The notes beneath the pieces were generated by a model. That model saw only the letters and a program-made list of their open reading frames with translations, searched no databases and was not told where the DNA came from. A stretch of 64,000 nucleotides of DNA. It comes from Limnephilus marmoratus. Taxonomy: Eukaryota > Arthropoda > Insecta > Trichoptera > Limnephilidae. Positions 32,671-43,984 of this stretch are shown here, piece after piece (within the stretch, counting starts at the first letter, position 1; every line of letters begins with the position of its first letter). Where the stretch lies: NCBI GenBank assembly GCA_917880885.1, contig OU862917.1:54668727-54732726 (forward strand), in the 5' to 3' direction. The translations under genes and the position numbers were made by a program.

Positions 32671-34384
32671 TACACTATAAAGTATAACGTGTACTAAACT
32701 CATGTAAATAAATCAACTGTGTATTAAAACAGAACTAAAAAAAAGTATTTAAAAGTATATAATGCCATAAGTATGCGGTGCTTTCGAAAAATCTTCAATG
32801 GAAATTTGAGTTTTTCGGGAATCGAACCAACAACACTTTTATTGAGAGTATCATATCCGCTATTGCCCTTGAAATACAAGCTCAAACCATTTTTTCAATA
32901 CGTCAAAATGAAAAACTTTTGAAAAAGATATTAATGTAGATCGAATAACATAATTCTAATCTAAATCAATCAATTGAATAAATCATCATAAACATACAAA
33001 TGTCATCACCTCGTTATTTAGTCGCATAATGGCACACACGATTACACCCTTTAAAATATAAAACGAAAACCAGTTTTCTAGTATCATAATTAACCCACAA
33101 ATAATAAAAAAAAACTTCTCTTGCAGCATCAGCACCTACCACTATCAGTAATACCATTCATCTCACATTAAAAGATCACAATGATAATACCACACGCGTC
33201 AGAGTCAAAACGTTTAACCTCCAATAAAAATAACATGTTTTAATCTCCATCTCACCCTAAAAAAGAGAAATTTAAATAATAATACAACACTTATGTATGT
33301 CCTCAAATTCCTGATACACAGAATCCCATTTGGTAAATTATAAGTATTACACGTCAATAAATCCGGTTCTAACAAAACACCGATATAAATAATTATGTAA
33401 CATTCTTGAAATCCTGTACTCCTGGTACAAATTATTGTGGGAATCCAGTTTTTTTATTGAAACGATTGACTTTTCCACCTCATAAAATGGAAATTATTCA
33501 AATAACATGAAAGAATTTACCCTCTTTCATATGTGCTCCTGTTACCTTTCATACAGAATCCACTTTGGTCCATTAATAGAGCTGGTCACCAAACCGGTTT
33601 TGAATGAGATATCACAGATTTTGTAGGGTAGTTTACATATTTTATGACCTTTCGTGGAAGGTAGGATCTTTATTACATATTAAATTTCTACACTATCCAC
33701 CCCTTGAGGTCACAGCATCCCGGATTCATGATCTTTGATCCCGAAGACCTGTAGATTGACCCCACGGTCGGCGGGATGCGGTTTCACAATTTAAGAGGAA
33801 ATCTGGTTTGGGAATTTGATGTTTTAGGGAGGGTAAGGGTAGACATGTTGGACCAAACCTAAATAAATAATATTATTTGAGAGGGAATCTATAAATTTAT
33901 CATTGAATTAATTATTTCCATTATAATTTCTACCACCATAACAAATATCCGATTTAATTACGTTTCTTTTCATGATTTCATCAAATTTCTTGAGGGTGGA
34001 ATCAACTATGAAGCAGAAAATCTGGCTGTATTCGCTTAAATATGGGAAAAAAGGTAAACACAATTATTTTTATGTTGTGATATTATTTCCATTAGGATAT
34101 CCTTTCATACTTTCAATAAAACCTTTAGAAAATAGATTTCGATTTATTTGATTCGCATATTTTAATTGTTTACTGTGAAATAAATAGCGCCGTACTCATG
34201 GCCAAATTTGGGTAATTACCTACAATAACACTGTAATTTTTTTTTAAAAAAACCCGTATTATTGGTTCATCACAAGGGGTCAAAACTAATACTTAATCCG
34301 TGGGAAGATTAATTGAATTTGTTTTTTAATTATTATTATTTAATTTTTTACTTTAGGAGTAAACCTTAAATTGTAATGTTTTAT
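32671..34384. other. No gene seen
   Basis: AT-rich; nothing recognised in either strand. 33700-33850 has modestly higher GC without open frames of note. Confidence 0.4.
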
Positions 34385-34557
34385 TTTTCATTAAGGCATT
34401 TGCCAGCGAAAGGTCCTGGGTTCGAGTCTCAGAGGTGCAAATATCTTTTTTCTGATTTTTTGTTTCTAGATTTTCGATGAGTTTCGCTTATATTGTCTTC
34501 ATTTAATTATATTTTTATCTTCCAAGATTAAGATATCAAAATTAAATTAAATTCCTG

Positions 34558-34590
34558 CCACCTCAGAACAGGCTCAGCCTAGTGAGGTGG
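34558..34590 (+). ncRNA. LINE-type 3' hairpin in SINE-B
   Basis: Outer stem CCACCTCA with TGAGGTGG, loop GAACAGGCTCAGCCTAG with inner AGGC/GCCT. Compared with 18561-18594 several pairs changed on both sides while pairing is kept. Confidence 0.75.
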
Positions 34591-34606
34591 TATATACCAA
34601 AAAAAT

Positions 34607-34638
<32 letters not shown>

Positions 34639-34864
34639 TTTTTTAGTTTAACGTTCGTTTGGTTTATTCGTTAATTATTCATACATTTAGTTTATTTGTT
34701 AATTGGTAAACAATATCGGCGACACTCGGAAGCGCAGTCCCACCTAGTTAAAACTGCAGATAGCACATCTACTTATTTTTTTTTTTTTTAGCATATAAAA
34801 TATAATGTACATTTAGATGATGTATTAATTTGCCTACATGTTCATATTCAAATATGTTAATACC

Positions 34865-34902
34865 ACTCTTCCATGGAAGCGTTAGCTTGTGTCTGGAAGA
34901 GT
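34865..34902 (-). ncRNA. LINE 3' hairpin, diverged version
   Basis: Outer stem on minus ACTCTTCCA with TGGAAGAGT (9 bp); loop GACACAAGCTAACGCTTCCA with inner AAGC/GCTT. Both stems differ in sequence from LINE-A but keep the same layout. Confidence 0.7.
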
Positions 34903-35135
34903 AGTGTACATTTTTTAATGCTATATTTAAGTTCTTAAATTACAATGTGAATGTAAAAAACAATAAGTTGTAAGTTCGGTGATATGTGATTATAAGTATT
35001 TATGTATCTACTATCAAAACAATTTTACTGTTTGGATAATGTGTCCAGAATTATTGTAATTAGTTGCTAAAAACAATACAAAATTTAACTTATTTGAAGA
35101 ATGGAGTATCACTTGGAAACTGAGTTATAAGTAGA

Positions 35136-37040
35136 TTAGATTAGTCGGAAACTGTTTTTTTTTTTTTTTTTGAGATTATCTTTAAAATATTTTTTTACAG
35201 TGTTTATTAATTGGATTTTATCATTAATTTTTCTAATTTCATCCGGTAATCGGTTGAAAATAAGTCTTCCTTGATAAGTATAATAATTTTGTGCAAAGGA
35301 AGTGTTTAATTTTGGGCATGAAAAAATATATTTATGTCTAGTACGGTTTTCAGTTATAAATTGATATTTTTCTTTTTCTTTTATAATTTGAATCAATGCA
35401 TTTCTATTGTATAGATCTTTGAAAGATGGTACTTGGAATTCCTTAAATAATTGATCCGTTGGGTAGTCAGAAGGTTTTTTTAATATGATTTTAATTATTA
35501 GCCTCTGCACAACTTCAATTGGGGAAAGATTAGTTTTGTATGCGGATCCCCAGCTAATGATAGCATATTGTAAAGTTGATTGAACCAAAGCGTAATATAT
35601 TAGATATAAGTTTTTTACAGATAAAAAATTTCTGATTCTTAAAAATATATAAATCAATTTTCTAATTTTTTTTACAACTTGACAAATTTGTTCCTTCCAT
35701 TTCAAATTTTTATCGATAATGACTCCTAAATATTTGATTGTGTTTGTTGTTTTTAATATTGTGCAGTTTTGGATACAATAATTTTTACTATGTGTTTTGG
35801 AATTATCATGGATGATGATATCAATGTTTTTAGGGGTATCATTTTTGTGTATTGCAAATGGAATTACAAATGTTTTATCACCATTTAGTGATAGTAAATT
35901 TACGTCGAAGAAATTCTTTAAAATATTTATGTCTTCGGTGGCTTTAAATGTTACTTTTTCCCAAGTTTTATCGCTAATTATTAGTACCGTATCATCGGCG
36001 TATGAAGTAATTTGGCCATGTAGTGGTTGAAAAAAAATGTCATTAACATATATGGTGAAAAGGATTGGTCCGATTACTGTACCTTGAGGGATTCCAAAGT
36101 CTGATATTTCTTTATCGCTATTAATCTGATTTATTTTTACGACTTGCGGTCGATTTTTTAGGTAGTTCGAAATCCATTTAATTGCATTGTCTTTTATACC
36201 TATATTGTTTAGTTTTTTTAGTAATATCTCATGGGATATACTATCAAAAGCTTTTCTGAGATCAATAAATATACCGGCACATTTTTCACCTTTATCCAAT
36301 GATTCATTGATGTATGAGGTTACATTAGCAATAGCATCTTGTGTGCTGAGTGACTTTATAAAACCAAATTGGTTTTTGTGAAGAATTTTATTACTTTCTA
36401 GGAAACCGACCAATTGGTTTTTCACAATTTTTTCAAAAATCTTTCCAATGTTTGAGATTAGACAAATTGGGCGATAGTTAGTTACTTGTTGAGGATCTCC
36501 AGATTTATAAATAGGTGAAATAATTGTATTTTTATAGTTTGTCGGAAATATTCCCTCTGTTAAACTTAAGTTTATCAAATGAGTAATTGGTTTTACCAAA
36601 TGAATTTTCATGGATTTTAGAAAATGTACTGTAATAAGGTCAAATCCGGGAGACGAACCTCCTTTCATGCCTTCTATTATTTTTAAAACTTCACTTTCTG
36701 AGGTTGTTTCAAATTTTGATAAATTATTTTGATTTTGTACATTTTCAATCGTTTGTTTTTTCGGGTTAAAAGATTTATTGATATTTTTCGCAAGATTTTT
36801 TCCTACATTAGCAAAAAAAGAATTAAATATGTTTGCACATTGTTTAGGTTGAATATTAGCATCTATTATTTTATTTTCATGTTCAATGTATTTTATTTTT
36901 TGTGTTTTTTTAGTGTTATCCATGGCTAAGTTGACTGTTTTCCATATTTGTTTATTGTTATTGTCTGTAGAAAGTATTTTATTTTTGAAATAGTCTTCTT
37001 TATTTTTTTTGATACAGTTTGTTAATTTATTTTTATATAT
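35136..37040 (-). CDS. LINE reverse transcriptase, partial ORF
   Basis: Encodes RNA-directed DNA polymerase of a non-LTR retrotransposon, which copies element RNA at a nicked target. The open frame continues upstream of the Met at 36923 (LTNCIKKNKEDYFKNK, KQIWKTVNL) to about 37040, so that Met is internal and the piece lacks the endonuclease. Numbering from Met 36923: fingers around 95-150 (SSPGFDLITVHFLK), motif A FIDLRKAFDSISHEIL at about 218, motif B GIPQGTVIGPILF at about 277, catalytic YADD at about 309, KYLGVIIDKNLKW at about 397, and the C-terminal QSTLQYAIISWG region near 450. All catalytic aspartates are kept. The end has a lysine run over an A tract, which may reflect slippage. Jockey/CR1-group by overall look; clade not certain. 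Most similar fragments in the window: 17850-18775 and 58322-58745. Confidence 0.9.
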   Translation of the reverse strand: MYKNKLTNCIKKNKEDYFKNKILSTDNNNKQIWKTVNLAMDNTKKTQKIKYIEHENKIIDANIQPKQCANIFNSFFANVGKNLAKNINKSFNPKKQTIENVQNQNNLSKFETTSESEVLKIIEGMKGGSSPGFDLITVHFLKSMKIHLVKPITHLINLSLTEGIFPTNYKNTIISPIYKSGDPQQVTNYRPICLISNIGKIFEKIVKNQLVGFLESNKILHKNQFGFIKSLSTQDAIANVTSYINESLDKGEKCAGIFIDLRKAFDSISHEILLKKLNNIGIKDNAIKWISNYLKNRPQVVKINQINSDKEISDFGIPQGTVIGPILFTIYVNDIFFQPLHGQITSYADDTVLIISDKTWEKVTFKATEDINILKNFFDVNLLSLNGDKTFVIPFAIHKNDTPKNIDIIIHDNSKTHSKNYCIQNCTILKTTNTIKYLGVIIDKNLKWKEQICQVVKKIRKLIYIFLRIRNFLSVKNLYLIYYALVQSTLQYAIISWGSAYKTNLSPIEVVQRLIIKIILKKPSDYPTDQLFKEFQVPSFKDLYNRNALIQIIKEKEKYQFITENRTRHKYIFSCPKLNTSFAQNYYTYQGRLIFNRLPDEIRKINDKIQLINTVKKYFKDNLKKKKKNSFRLI

Positions 37041-37125
37041 ATATATATATATATATTTATTTATTTATAGGTATATTGTATATATTGTAAAGTTATTGTT
37101 ATTCAATAAACAATAAAAAAAATGC

Positions 37126-37369
37126 AATTTGAAGTTTTATCCATAAAGTTAAAAAAAACTAAAAATAATCATCCTAGACTTGCATAAAAGTCAACAGATA
37201 CCGCATATTAAATAAACTGGATGAAAATTTATCCAGACACTATCCAGGTAGCATTTAGTTCGGGTTTGAATCTCGCAATCATACATAAAGAGCCAATAAA
37301 ATAAACATTAAGGAAAATGAAGATAATGTGGGTGGTTCTTAGTCGAAGTATGATACAGTTAAAAATGAA
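37126..37369. other. Short spacer
   Basis: Nothing recognised. Confidence 0.4.
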
Positions 37370-37530
37370 CGAATCGGATATCGACATCTTTGCGCAGTAG
37401 TTAGCGCATTCGTCCGGAAAGTGAAAGATCCTGGGCTTGAGTCCCAGAGGTGCAAATATCTTTTTTCTGGTTTTTCTGTTTCCAGATTTTCGATTGAGTT
37501 TCGCTAATATTGTCTTCATTTAGTTAAATT
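37370..37530 (+). mobile_element. SINE-B second copy, truncated 3'
   Basis: Complete tRNA-like head: A box GCGCAGTAGTTAGCGCATTC and B box GGGCTTGAGTCCC, then AGAGGTGCAAATATCTTTTT. The body follows the copy at 34385 to about 37530 and lacks the hairpin tail. The A box allows the SINE-B head to be recognised as tRNA-derived. Confidence 0.7.
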
Positions 37531-38714
37531 TTCAATTATTTTTCGACAGAATATTATTCCAATTACAGTACAAATTTGTCGTAATATTAGGTGACTCTTC
37601 AGTAATAGTTAATGGAGGGCTGGTAGAAAAATAAGGAGAATATTGACATGGTGATTGCAAACCTCCGATGGGGTGTAGCACAGAAACCTAACAGTTTTAA
37701 AATTTGTTCATGATTTTAACAATTTTATGACTTACCAGTTTGTTTGTGATATTTTTATGCTTCTCCTACATTCACTCCGTTTATGTTCAGAGGTTTCTCC
37801 AGGTTCGAGCTTTCGGTCTATTTAATTTGCAATCAAATATGAATAAGGGTTAGTAATCCTTTCGCCAATTAAGCCGTAATATAATATTAATATTGAATAA
37901 TACCATCCAGTTTTATCTCGTACAATAACACGGAAGACCTTTATAATCATAGTGATAAATTCCTCTTTCTCACTTCAGTTGGTTACTGCCCTTTTAATTC
38001 CCCAGGGGGTGCCAAATACCCACCCCTACCCACACGACAGAACCTTACATACCTCTCTCAGAAGGGTTAACTACCACTGCTGGTGTAAGGGCTGAAAGAT
38101 TCAGATGTAGGGGTGGAAGTCTTCTTCTTAAAGAGTAAGCCGATTTTAATAAAGCAAACACCGCTCTAATCTTATGTGATCCGGATACAATGTTATAAGA
38201 AATAACAATATTAATTATGCAAATTTAAACATAGACGTAGATATATCAAAGATGAGGTTTTCTGAAGTGACATGCACTGATAACAATGATGCAAGCGATC
38301 ATAACGGTTATACTAAAATCCGGCCGCTTGGCAACCTACATTATTTAATAAATAACTAGTTGCCTCCCGGTATTGGGTAACTCAACTTTTTTTCTAAATA
38401 TTATTTACTTTTTGTCGATTTAAGTTGCATAGCTCGTATGGAAGTGACTTTGTGAGCTGACCTGAGTCAACCATCAATAAGCGTTTAAATTCATATATCA
38501 TTCTTATTTAGCATCAACAAAAAAATGTGAACTAATTCATTCAAATCCGTGCGCATGGTATTTTGTTATTCTAACAACTATTGTCGTACTCGTTCCAAAT
38601 ATATTAATTTTGTAATTATTTAAATTATAGTACCTACGACGGGTGACCTTCCTTTTACAGTACAAGATTTCTTAAATTAATATTCTTAACATTTGGGAAT
38701 ATACTTAGGCACAC
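37531..38714. other. No gene seen
   Basis: Nothing recognised. Confidence 0.4.
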
Positions 38715-38792
38715 AAAATAAAATAAAAATATTACTTAAAAAGTGATTGATCTTTATCAATCACTTTTTAAGTAATATTTTTATTTTATTTT
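38715..38792. repeat. Perfect inverted repeat, 36-bp arms, 6-nt loop
   Basis: 38715-38750 and 38757-38792 are exact reverse complements; loop TCTTTA. Contains ATTACTTAAAAAGTGATTGA. Origin unknown; no flanking duplication evident. Confidence 0.9.
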
Positions 38793-39470
38793 ATATGGCT
38801 TTCCATTGTTTTATAAATTTCATTCAATAGTGCCATTTATCTTGGCATGATGTGCTGGAACATCTGTTTTGCCGTGTGGCATCTTGAAAAAGTCGTGATG
38901 ACGATTACGACTACTACTACTAATTTTCAGGGACGTGTAAGGCAAAGAGGAATGTGCTATTAGTAGAGTTATGCAGTATATCAAAACAAAGTACCTAAAT
39001 GTTGCATGATTTGTCTAACGTCCTCGGAGAGTGTCCATGACCTCTTCTTACAATCACTTGTGTACGCGATATTTATAATTCATTTACTCATCATTTAACA
39101 TCCCATATTCTCAAGAAGCTTTCGTATATATATTTATTTATTGTGTTGTACAATTTAAAAAAAATGGCTATTCGGTTAAGAGTACGAAGTATGAGAAGTA
39201 TGTAGGTACCTACCAAAATTTATAGTTTAAAATTTTTTTTAAACATTGGGATTTTTTTTAAAATTATTTTTATAGGGTAGATATAACAAATAGGTAACCC
39301 TATTTAAATATAAGAGATGTGATATCGGGCGGCCATCATATCATGTCTCTTTATATTTCAATATCCTTGATACCTACTTATAAAAATGAAAATAAAAAGT
39401 AGGAAATAAATGTAACGTATTTATGAACAAAACAGATTAATGTCTATCATCAAGATGACTTTATATACGC
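38793..39470. other. No gene seen
   Basis: AT-rich, no motif recognised. Confidence 0.4.
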
Positions 39471-39860
39471 TTTACTTGTGATATGTTAATGTGTGTTTGC
39501 GTATGAGAATGTAAATGTGTTGTATACGACCGTCTAGAAACGAATGAGCACATCCTCCCAGGAAAAGGCGAAAGGAAAGGAGGCTGGCTGCCTCCATTAT
39601 AACCCCTTCATATAATAAGTATAAATATGTAACAGTCCGTAGTCCACAGCCCATAGCCGGCCCGGCGGGATGGGACCCGGCGCCGCAAAGGGTTAGGGAT
39701 GTTAACCCTCGTCTCTTTGTTATTTTGCGTATTAAACCCGACGGAAAAACGGCCTCCCTGCCCGGGATTATATTATTCCCGGGATAACTACCAGTTACTA
39801 CCCTCCCCCGGTCCCGCTGCCCGGGTAGATTGACCCCCACCGTCCCCGGTTTCCACAAAT
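39471..39860 (-). other. GC-rich block with 128-codon frame, unidentified
   Basis: Much more GC-rich than its surroundings between 39640 and 39850, with CCCGGGATTATATTATTCCC (palindromic core CCCGGGAtaAT) and CTGCCCGGGTAGA words. A minus frame (39858-39472) begins MWKPGTVGVNLPGQRDRGRV but has no known domain. It may be a SINE or LINE untranslated region rather than a gene. Confidence 0.3.
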
Positions 39861-40368
39861 TACTTGATTTAAATTCTGAGAATGATTACACGGCCCGCCT
39901 AATGGAATAGTTTGTTTCATTACGAATTCGCTTGCGTATTCATCGAAAAAATAATAACGCTCATATCGCGTACAGAGTGCTCAATACAGGGTGGGTAGAC
40001 TGCGTAAGTATTTATATAAAGTCATGATGGTTTCCGCAAACCAGTGGTCCAACTTTATCGTGTACCTAAAAAACCGAAAAATTAATAAAGTTTTTGTTTT
40101 ATTTACTGTGAATCACTATTTTAATGAAACGTTGTTACTTTGAGCAGGTAGATATAGTGCGGTCCCTTGAAGGTCTCCGGAGGTCTTGAGTCAGTCATAA
40201 ATCGAGGAACTCCAATTTGACATTTCGTCTTTCACAACAAGGGGTTGATCGCAAAGTAATTTTGAAGATTATACGCGGAATATAACACTTGTGTTAAATT
40301 ACTGGTATATTAGTTGATTGCGTATAAATAGTTCAGATAAACTTGCAATAACGTTGAAATGGCTGTAA
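39861..40368. other. No gene seen
   Basis: 39985-40000 has TACAGGGTGGGTAG, resembling one terminus of a TA-flanked element, but no partner end was found. Confidence 0.35.
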
Positions 40369-40806
40369 GGCCGGTTACAGTGCTCGACCGACGGTCGGTG
40401 CGTACGGTCGGTCCTGACGATACGCATGCGTACGGTCGGTCCTGACGATCGCATACCACCGACTGACCGTCGGTGCGTACGTCAGTTCACGATTAACCAA
40501 CAAGCCGACCGGACGTCGTACGCGAAATTAATTAATTAATAGCTGCTTATTATCTTCGTAGACGTATTAGGAACAGAAGACGTAGATATCACGTACACCC
40601 GATCGTCGCCCAGAGAGCATTTCTAGCTCGTCGGTCGACCGACGGTCTGCATGCGCACGCGCTCGACCGACGATTCTCGTACGTACTGCGTAGCGATATA
40701 CGCATGCGTACGGTCGGTCCTGCACTGAATGTTTTAGGAATTTTCATACAAATGACAAGCGCGACCGACGTACGCACCGACCGTCGGTCGAGCACTGTAA
40801 CCGGCC
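40369..40806. mobile_element. CpG-rich MITE flanked by TAA
   Basis: Ends GGCCGGTTACAGTGCTCGAC and its reverse complement, flanked by TAA on each side (40366-40368 and 40807-40809), as in PIF/Harbinger-type insertions. Arms of about 45 bp contain CGACCGACGGTCGG-type palindromes, and CGCATGCGTACGGTCGGTCC occurs three times inside. No transposase. CpG content is far above the surroundings. Confidence 0.75.
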
Positions 40807-40809
40807 TAA

Positions 40810-41559
40810 GGCTTTTAGAAATGATCGAGTTTTTGCAAGGAATATGATGGTCTTAGTTTTGAAATGATTTGACACCTTTGATTTTAGTAAAAGCATAGAC
40901 AAAATGATAAAAAGACAAAATTGAAAAGAAGATAAAACAGTAGATTAAATAATAAATTAAAAATAAAAGACTTCATATACGGAAATGAAGCAAGATGAAT
41001 TTAAATATATAATGTCAGCTAGAAAATGAAGTTAAATATTTCAAATAGGTCAAACCAAAACTCAACAGATACAATTTTTTTATTTATACAAAACACGCCA
41101 AATGCGCGATCACCGGGAAAGATATTGTTTATATCTACCCAAATGGAGCAACGGTTGTTTCGAAACCGGTTAGCATGTTCGTAATTACATCATTAAATTA
41201 GGTACCGGTTACTCAGAAGCGGAACAAAAGATTTCGAAAGCGGCACACGTAAGAAAATATTGAACCACCATTTTTAAAAATTACGAAGAATTAACTTCCC
41301 TCAAATGTAAATCTATCGCCACTCTTATATGAAGATAATTCACAAATCAACCGAAATGCTTGATTCAGAAGTTGATAGAAAATTTTAAGGGACATCAAAC
41401 TTGCCAATTAACATCATAATGCCCGGACAAGTAAATGCACAATTAAAATGAAAAATCTTCGTTCCGGTATTTTTGTACTGCGTAAAAATCGAATTTGCAA
41501 TGTTTCGACTAAAGGTCAAATTCATCAACCAAATCAGTTCCAGTAATTAGCCGAGTGTA
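40810..41559. other. No gene seen; possible hammerhead remnant
   Basis: 41140-41190 reads GGAGCAACGGTTGTTTCGAA then ACCGGTTAGC: helix II-like arms, GAAA and the ACCGGU palindrome seen in the 25.4-kb ribozymes, but the CUGANGA word is lost. Likely a decayed single copy. Confidence 0.35.
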
Positions 41560-41830
41560 CAAATGCGTCGGTTTCCCACATAGGAGTCGCGGGTTAAATT
41601 CTCCTTTATCTTAATCCTCCACTAAGCTATCAGAATTGAAATGTTGCTTGAAATAGCTTTACCCGTGTTTGGTGACTAGATCTGAATTGCCAGATACTTT
41701 CTTATCTTCCTCTTGCCCATCTCTTTCCCCTCGTCACTTCTCTTCAGCTTCACAATATACTTCATTTGGGGATGCCATAGTCTCACTGAGTCCAGCAGTT
41801 GGGACTCTCGTGACACATAAAAACAACATT
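41560..41830 (+). mobile_element. SINE S1 copy
   Basis: Head with GTCGCGGGTTAAATTC, body TATCAGAATTGAAATGTTGC, palindrome region TTTGGGGATGCCATAGTCTC and end TTGGGACTCTCGTGACACAT. Shortened in the middle. Confidence 0.75.
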
Positions 41831-42786
41831 TTCCGCTTATAATGATTGTGGTAGAACTTTTTTCACATAGTTAACCAATTTATTTTATTGAACAGTGAAG
41901 ATCAGCTGTAAAAATAATTAAAAACAAAGTCGCGTTCCAGAATGCTCCAGTTTTTATCTCAGCACTGCCTAAATTTATGGCGGATGACTTCGCAGTCTAA
42001 ACGCCATGTAACACAAAACCTACATACATTTTGCAATGTATATGCTAGAATATTATATACGTAATGCAAAGCAAGTCATTCACACCATTTGATAATTACT
42101 ATTGCGAGTAACCCGCGCGCTTATCAGCGTCCTCTGCCCTCAGATAATTCCAGATGAATTGTCAACATCCAACCAACATCTTCCCTCGAAGCGTTCCGGA
42201 GAGCGCTAATAGCACTGCTCAGTATTGTGGCGCTAGGCAACGGGGCCTAATGTGGCACGCGGACTTATCCAAAAAATGTTTTTAAGCAGATGAAAATGTG
42301 TTTTTTTGTGTAAGTAATATCAACGCATAGTTTAATTGCTGGAATCAGGGAATATTTTGGGAAGACGCATTGAGGAAAGTGATTTTGACTTTTTTGTATT
42401 ATATTTTATATTTGTCACTATACCTGCTATTTTTAAATAATTATTTTTAACCATGTTTTAAATACGACTTATTAGTAAATTAATAGACTTGCTCCCCTGT
42501 TAGACCCGATAATATTTCTCCAATAACCGGGTATCTAAACTATTTAATTAAAACCAATGGAGCGACTAAGGTCAAAATATGGACCGCTTTATTCTTCTGC
42601 GACTGACAGTGGTCCAAAATTGGAACAAATTTTTTTATCAAAGTTTTTGGACCAAAGTTTTCGATTTTATAATATTTATTTTTAAAAATTTTACGAATAA
42701 TAACGTGATAATCGACAAAAGATTCATTGACTATACTGAAATATAAATCAGTTTGTATGTCTCCATATTAAGAGGGTATATAAAAG
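41831..42786. other. No gene seen
   Basis: Nothing recognised. Confidence 0.4.
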
Positions 42787-43534
42787 CTAAAGGTCGACCG
42801 AGAGAGGTTTTTCATTCTCGGCCGAGGCCGAGACCGATACCAAGAATAAATTAAAATCTCGGCCGAGACCGAGAGCCGAGACCGAGAATGCGCTAGTTTT
42901 GCATGATATAGTATATTTAAGAATGTAATAATAATTTGTTTTAAATAGTTTTAATAATTGATATTGAATAACATGATGTTGTAGCACACAAAAAGCAATT
43001 TTTCTGCGTTTTCACCCCTCAAAGAGTGTCGCCTCGTGCTGTATATTTTATCAGCTCTGCTAAAGAGCTGTTCACTTGCTACACTAGTAGGCGGTGCTGA
43101 TAAAAACTTTTTTCCTGCAGGCCTAAGTACTTGATTTGGTGACGAATACCAATACTCAAAAATAGTTGCATTTTTTTCTATTATGAACAAAATTCAAAAC
43201 AAACTTCCTTTAACTACAATTGTTTGTTTATAAAAGTAGTGAAATGGCTCAGCGCGGCGCGGCGGCGGCAGCAGCGGTAAGAAAAACCCGCCTCGCTGCC
43301 AGCCGACCAATCACAATCGACAGCTCTCTCATGCACTGACACCAAGTGACGAATGTGGACGCGCGCGGTAGATTTGAATCCCATTATCCTACACCGTACC
43401 TATTTACAACGGTCTCGGTTGTGGTTCAGAATCTCGGCGATTTTCCGCCGAGAACCGAGACAGAGTTCTCGGTAGAATTTGTAGCCGAGAATGCCAAGAC
43501 CGAGACCGAGACCAAGATCTCGGTCGACCCTTAG
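42787..43534 (-). mobile_element. hAT transposon relic
   Basis: Ends read CTAAAGGTCGACCGAGAG on the left and CTAAGGGTCGACCGAGAT on minus at the right; subterminal CTCGGCCGAGACCGAGA words repeat on both sides. The interior keeps only the transposase C-terminus. No matching 8-bp flanks are visible. Confidence 0.7.
42951..43190 (-). pseudogene. hAT transposase dimerisation domain remnant
   Basis: The minus frame encodes KKFLSAPPTSVASEQLFSRA, then DKIYSTRRHSLRGENAEKLL and FVCYN, the conserved C-terminal dimerisation block of hAT transposases (the A.SAPSER.FS and NAEKL pattern). About 80 residues of an expected 500-700 remain, with no catalytic DDE region. Inactive. Confidence 0.8.
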
Positions 43535-43984
43535 GTTTAACCAGAGAAAACCAGGAAAATGAAATTTTTAAATCAGATTTTAGACGTATTGACTCTTTTC
43601 CACAAAAAATTATAAATTGATTTCGAAAGATTGTTCTTTTATCTAGTATTCGCATGTTTTAAATTTTGAGAAAAAATGTTTATTTTTTGTACAATAAGGT
43701 TATACCATACGTCGGTCGTTGGCAGATTTGTTAAATTTTCAAAAAAGATTTTATATTATACAACACCCATTTCAAATCATAAAATCATGCAGTGAAATAA
43801 ATCAAAATATTTTCTGGGAAACGCGTTTTTCAGAATTTTAATTTAAGTTTTAATAAAATCATTAAAAAATATATACGTACATGTGTTTCTTGACGAACAT
43901 TGGTTCGTTTGTGTATTTATTTGCACACTTACAAACTAATATATTTCAGATTTTTGTACATTCTTATTTTGCTTAGACATTATT
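43535..43984. other. No gene seen
   Basis: AT-rich, nothing recognised. Confidence 0.4.

Larger units (their letters stand above)
34620..37045 (-). mobile_element. 5'-truncated LINE with RT, minus strand
   Basis: Spans from the T tract at 34620 (A tail on minus) to about 37045, where the coding frame meets a (TA)n stretch. Similar (TA)n lies at both ends, consistent with insertion into a TA repeat, so the exact target duplication cannot be read. The endonuclease half is missing. The 3' UTR holds its own version of the two-part hairpin (34865-34902). Confidence 0.75.
34385..37125 (+). mobile_element. tRNA-derived SINE-B with LINE-type hairpin, split by a LINE
   Basis: The SINE proper is 34385-34610 plus 37046-37125. 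The head keeps the B box (GGTTCGAGTCTC, 34420-34431) followed by AGAGGTGCAAATATC, shared with 37440-37458. The body ends in the two-part hairpin 34558-34590. A (TA)n stretch follows; the minus-strand LINE is inserted there, and the tail resumes at 37046 and ends ATTCAATAAACAATAAAAAA. Distance from hairpin to end, without the insert, is like that in LINE-A. Confidence 0.65.

Noticed and set aside
35797..36929. Plus-strand frames of 60-80 codons
   Set aside because: Antisense shadows of the LINE reverse transcriptase on the minus strand.
39472..39858. 128-codon minus-strand frame as a gene
   Set aside because: Long only because the block is GC-rich; no domain or splice context recognised. Kept as an unidentified block.
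43232..43292. ATG followed by an alanine-rich stretch and GTAAG, resembling a first exon with a splice donor
   Set aside because: It lies inside the hAT relic on the strand opposite the transposase remnant and no downstream exon is visible.
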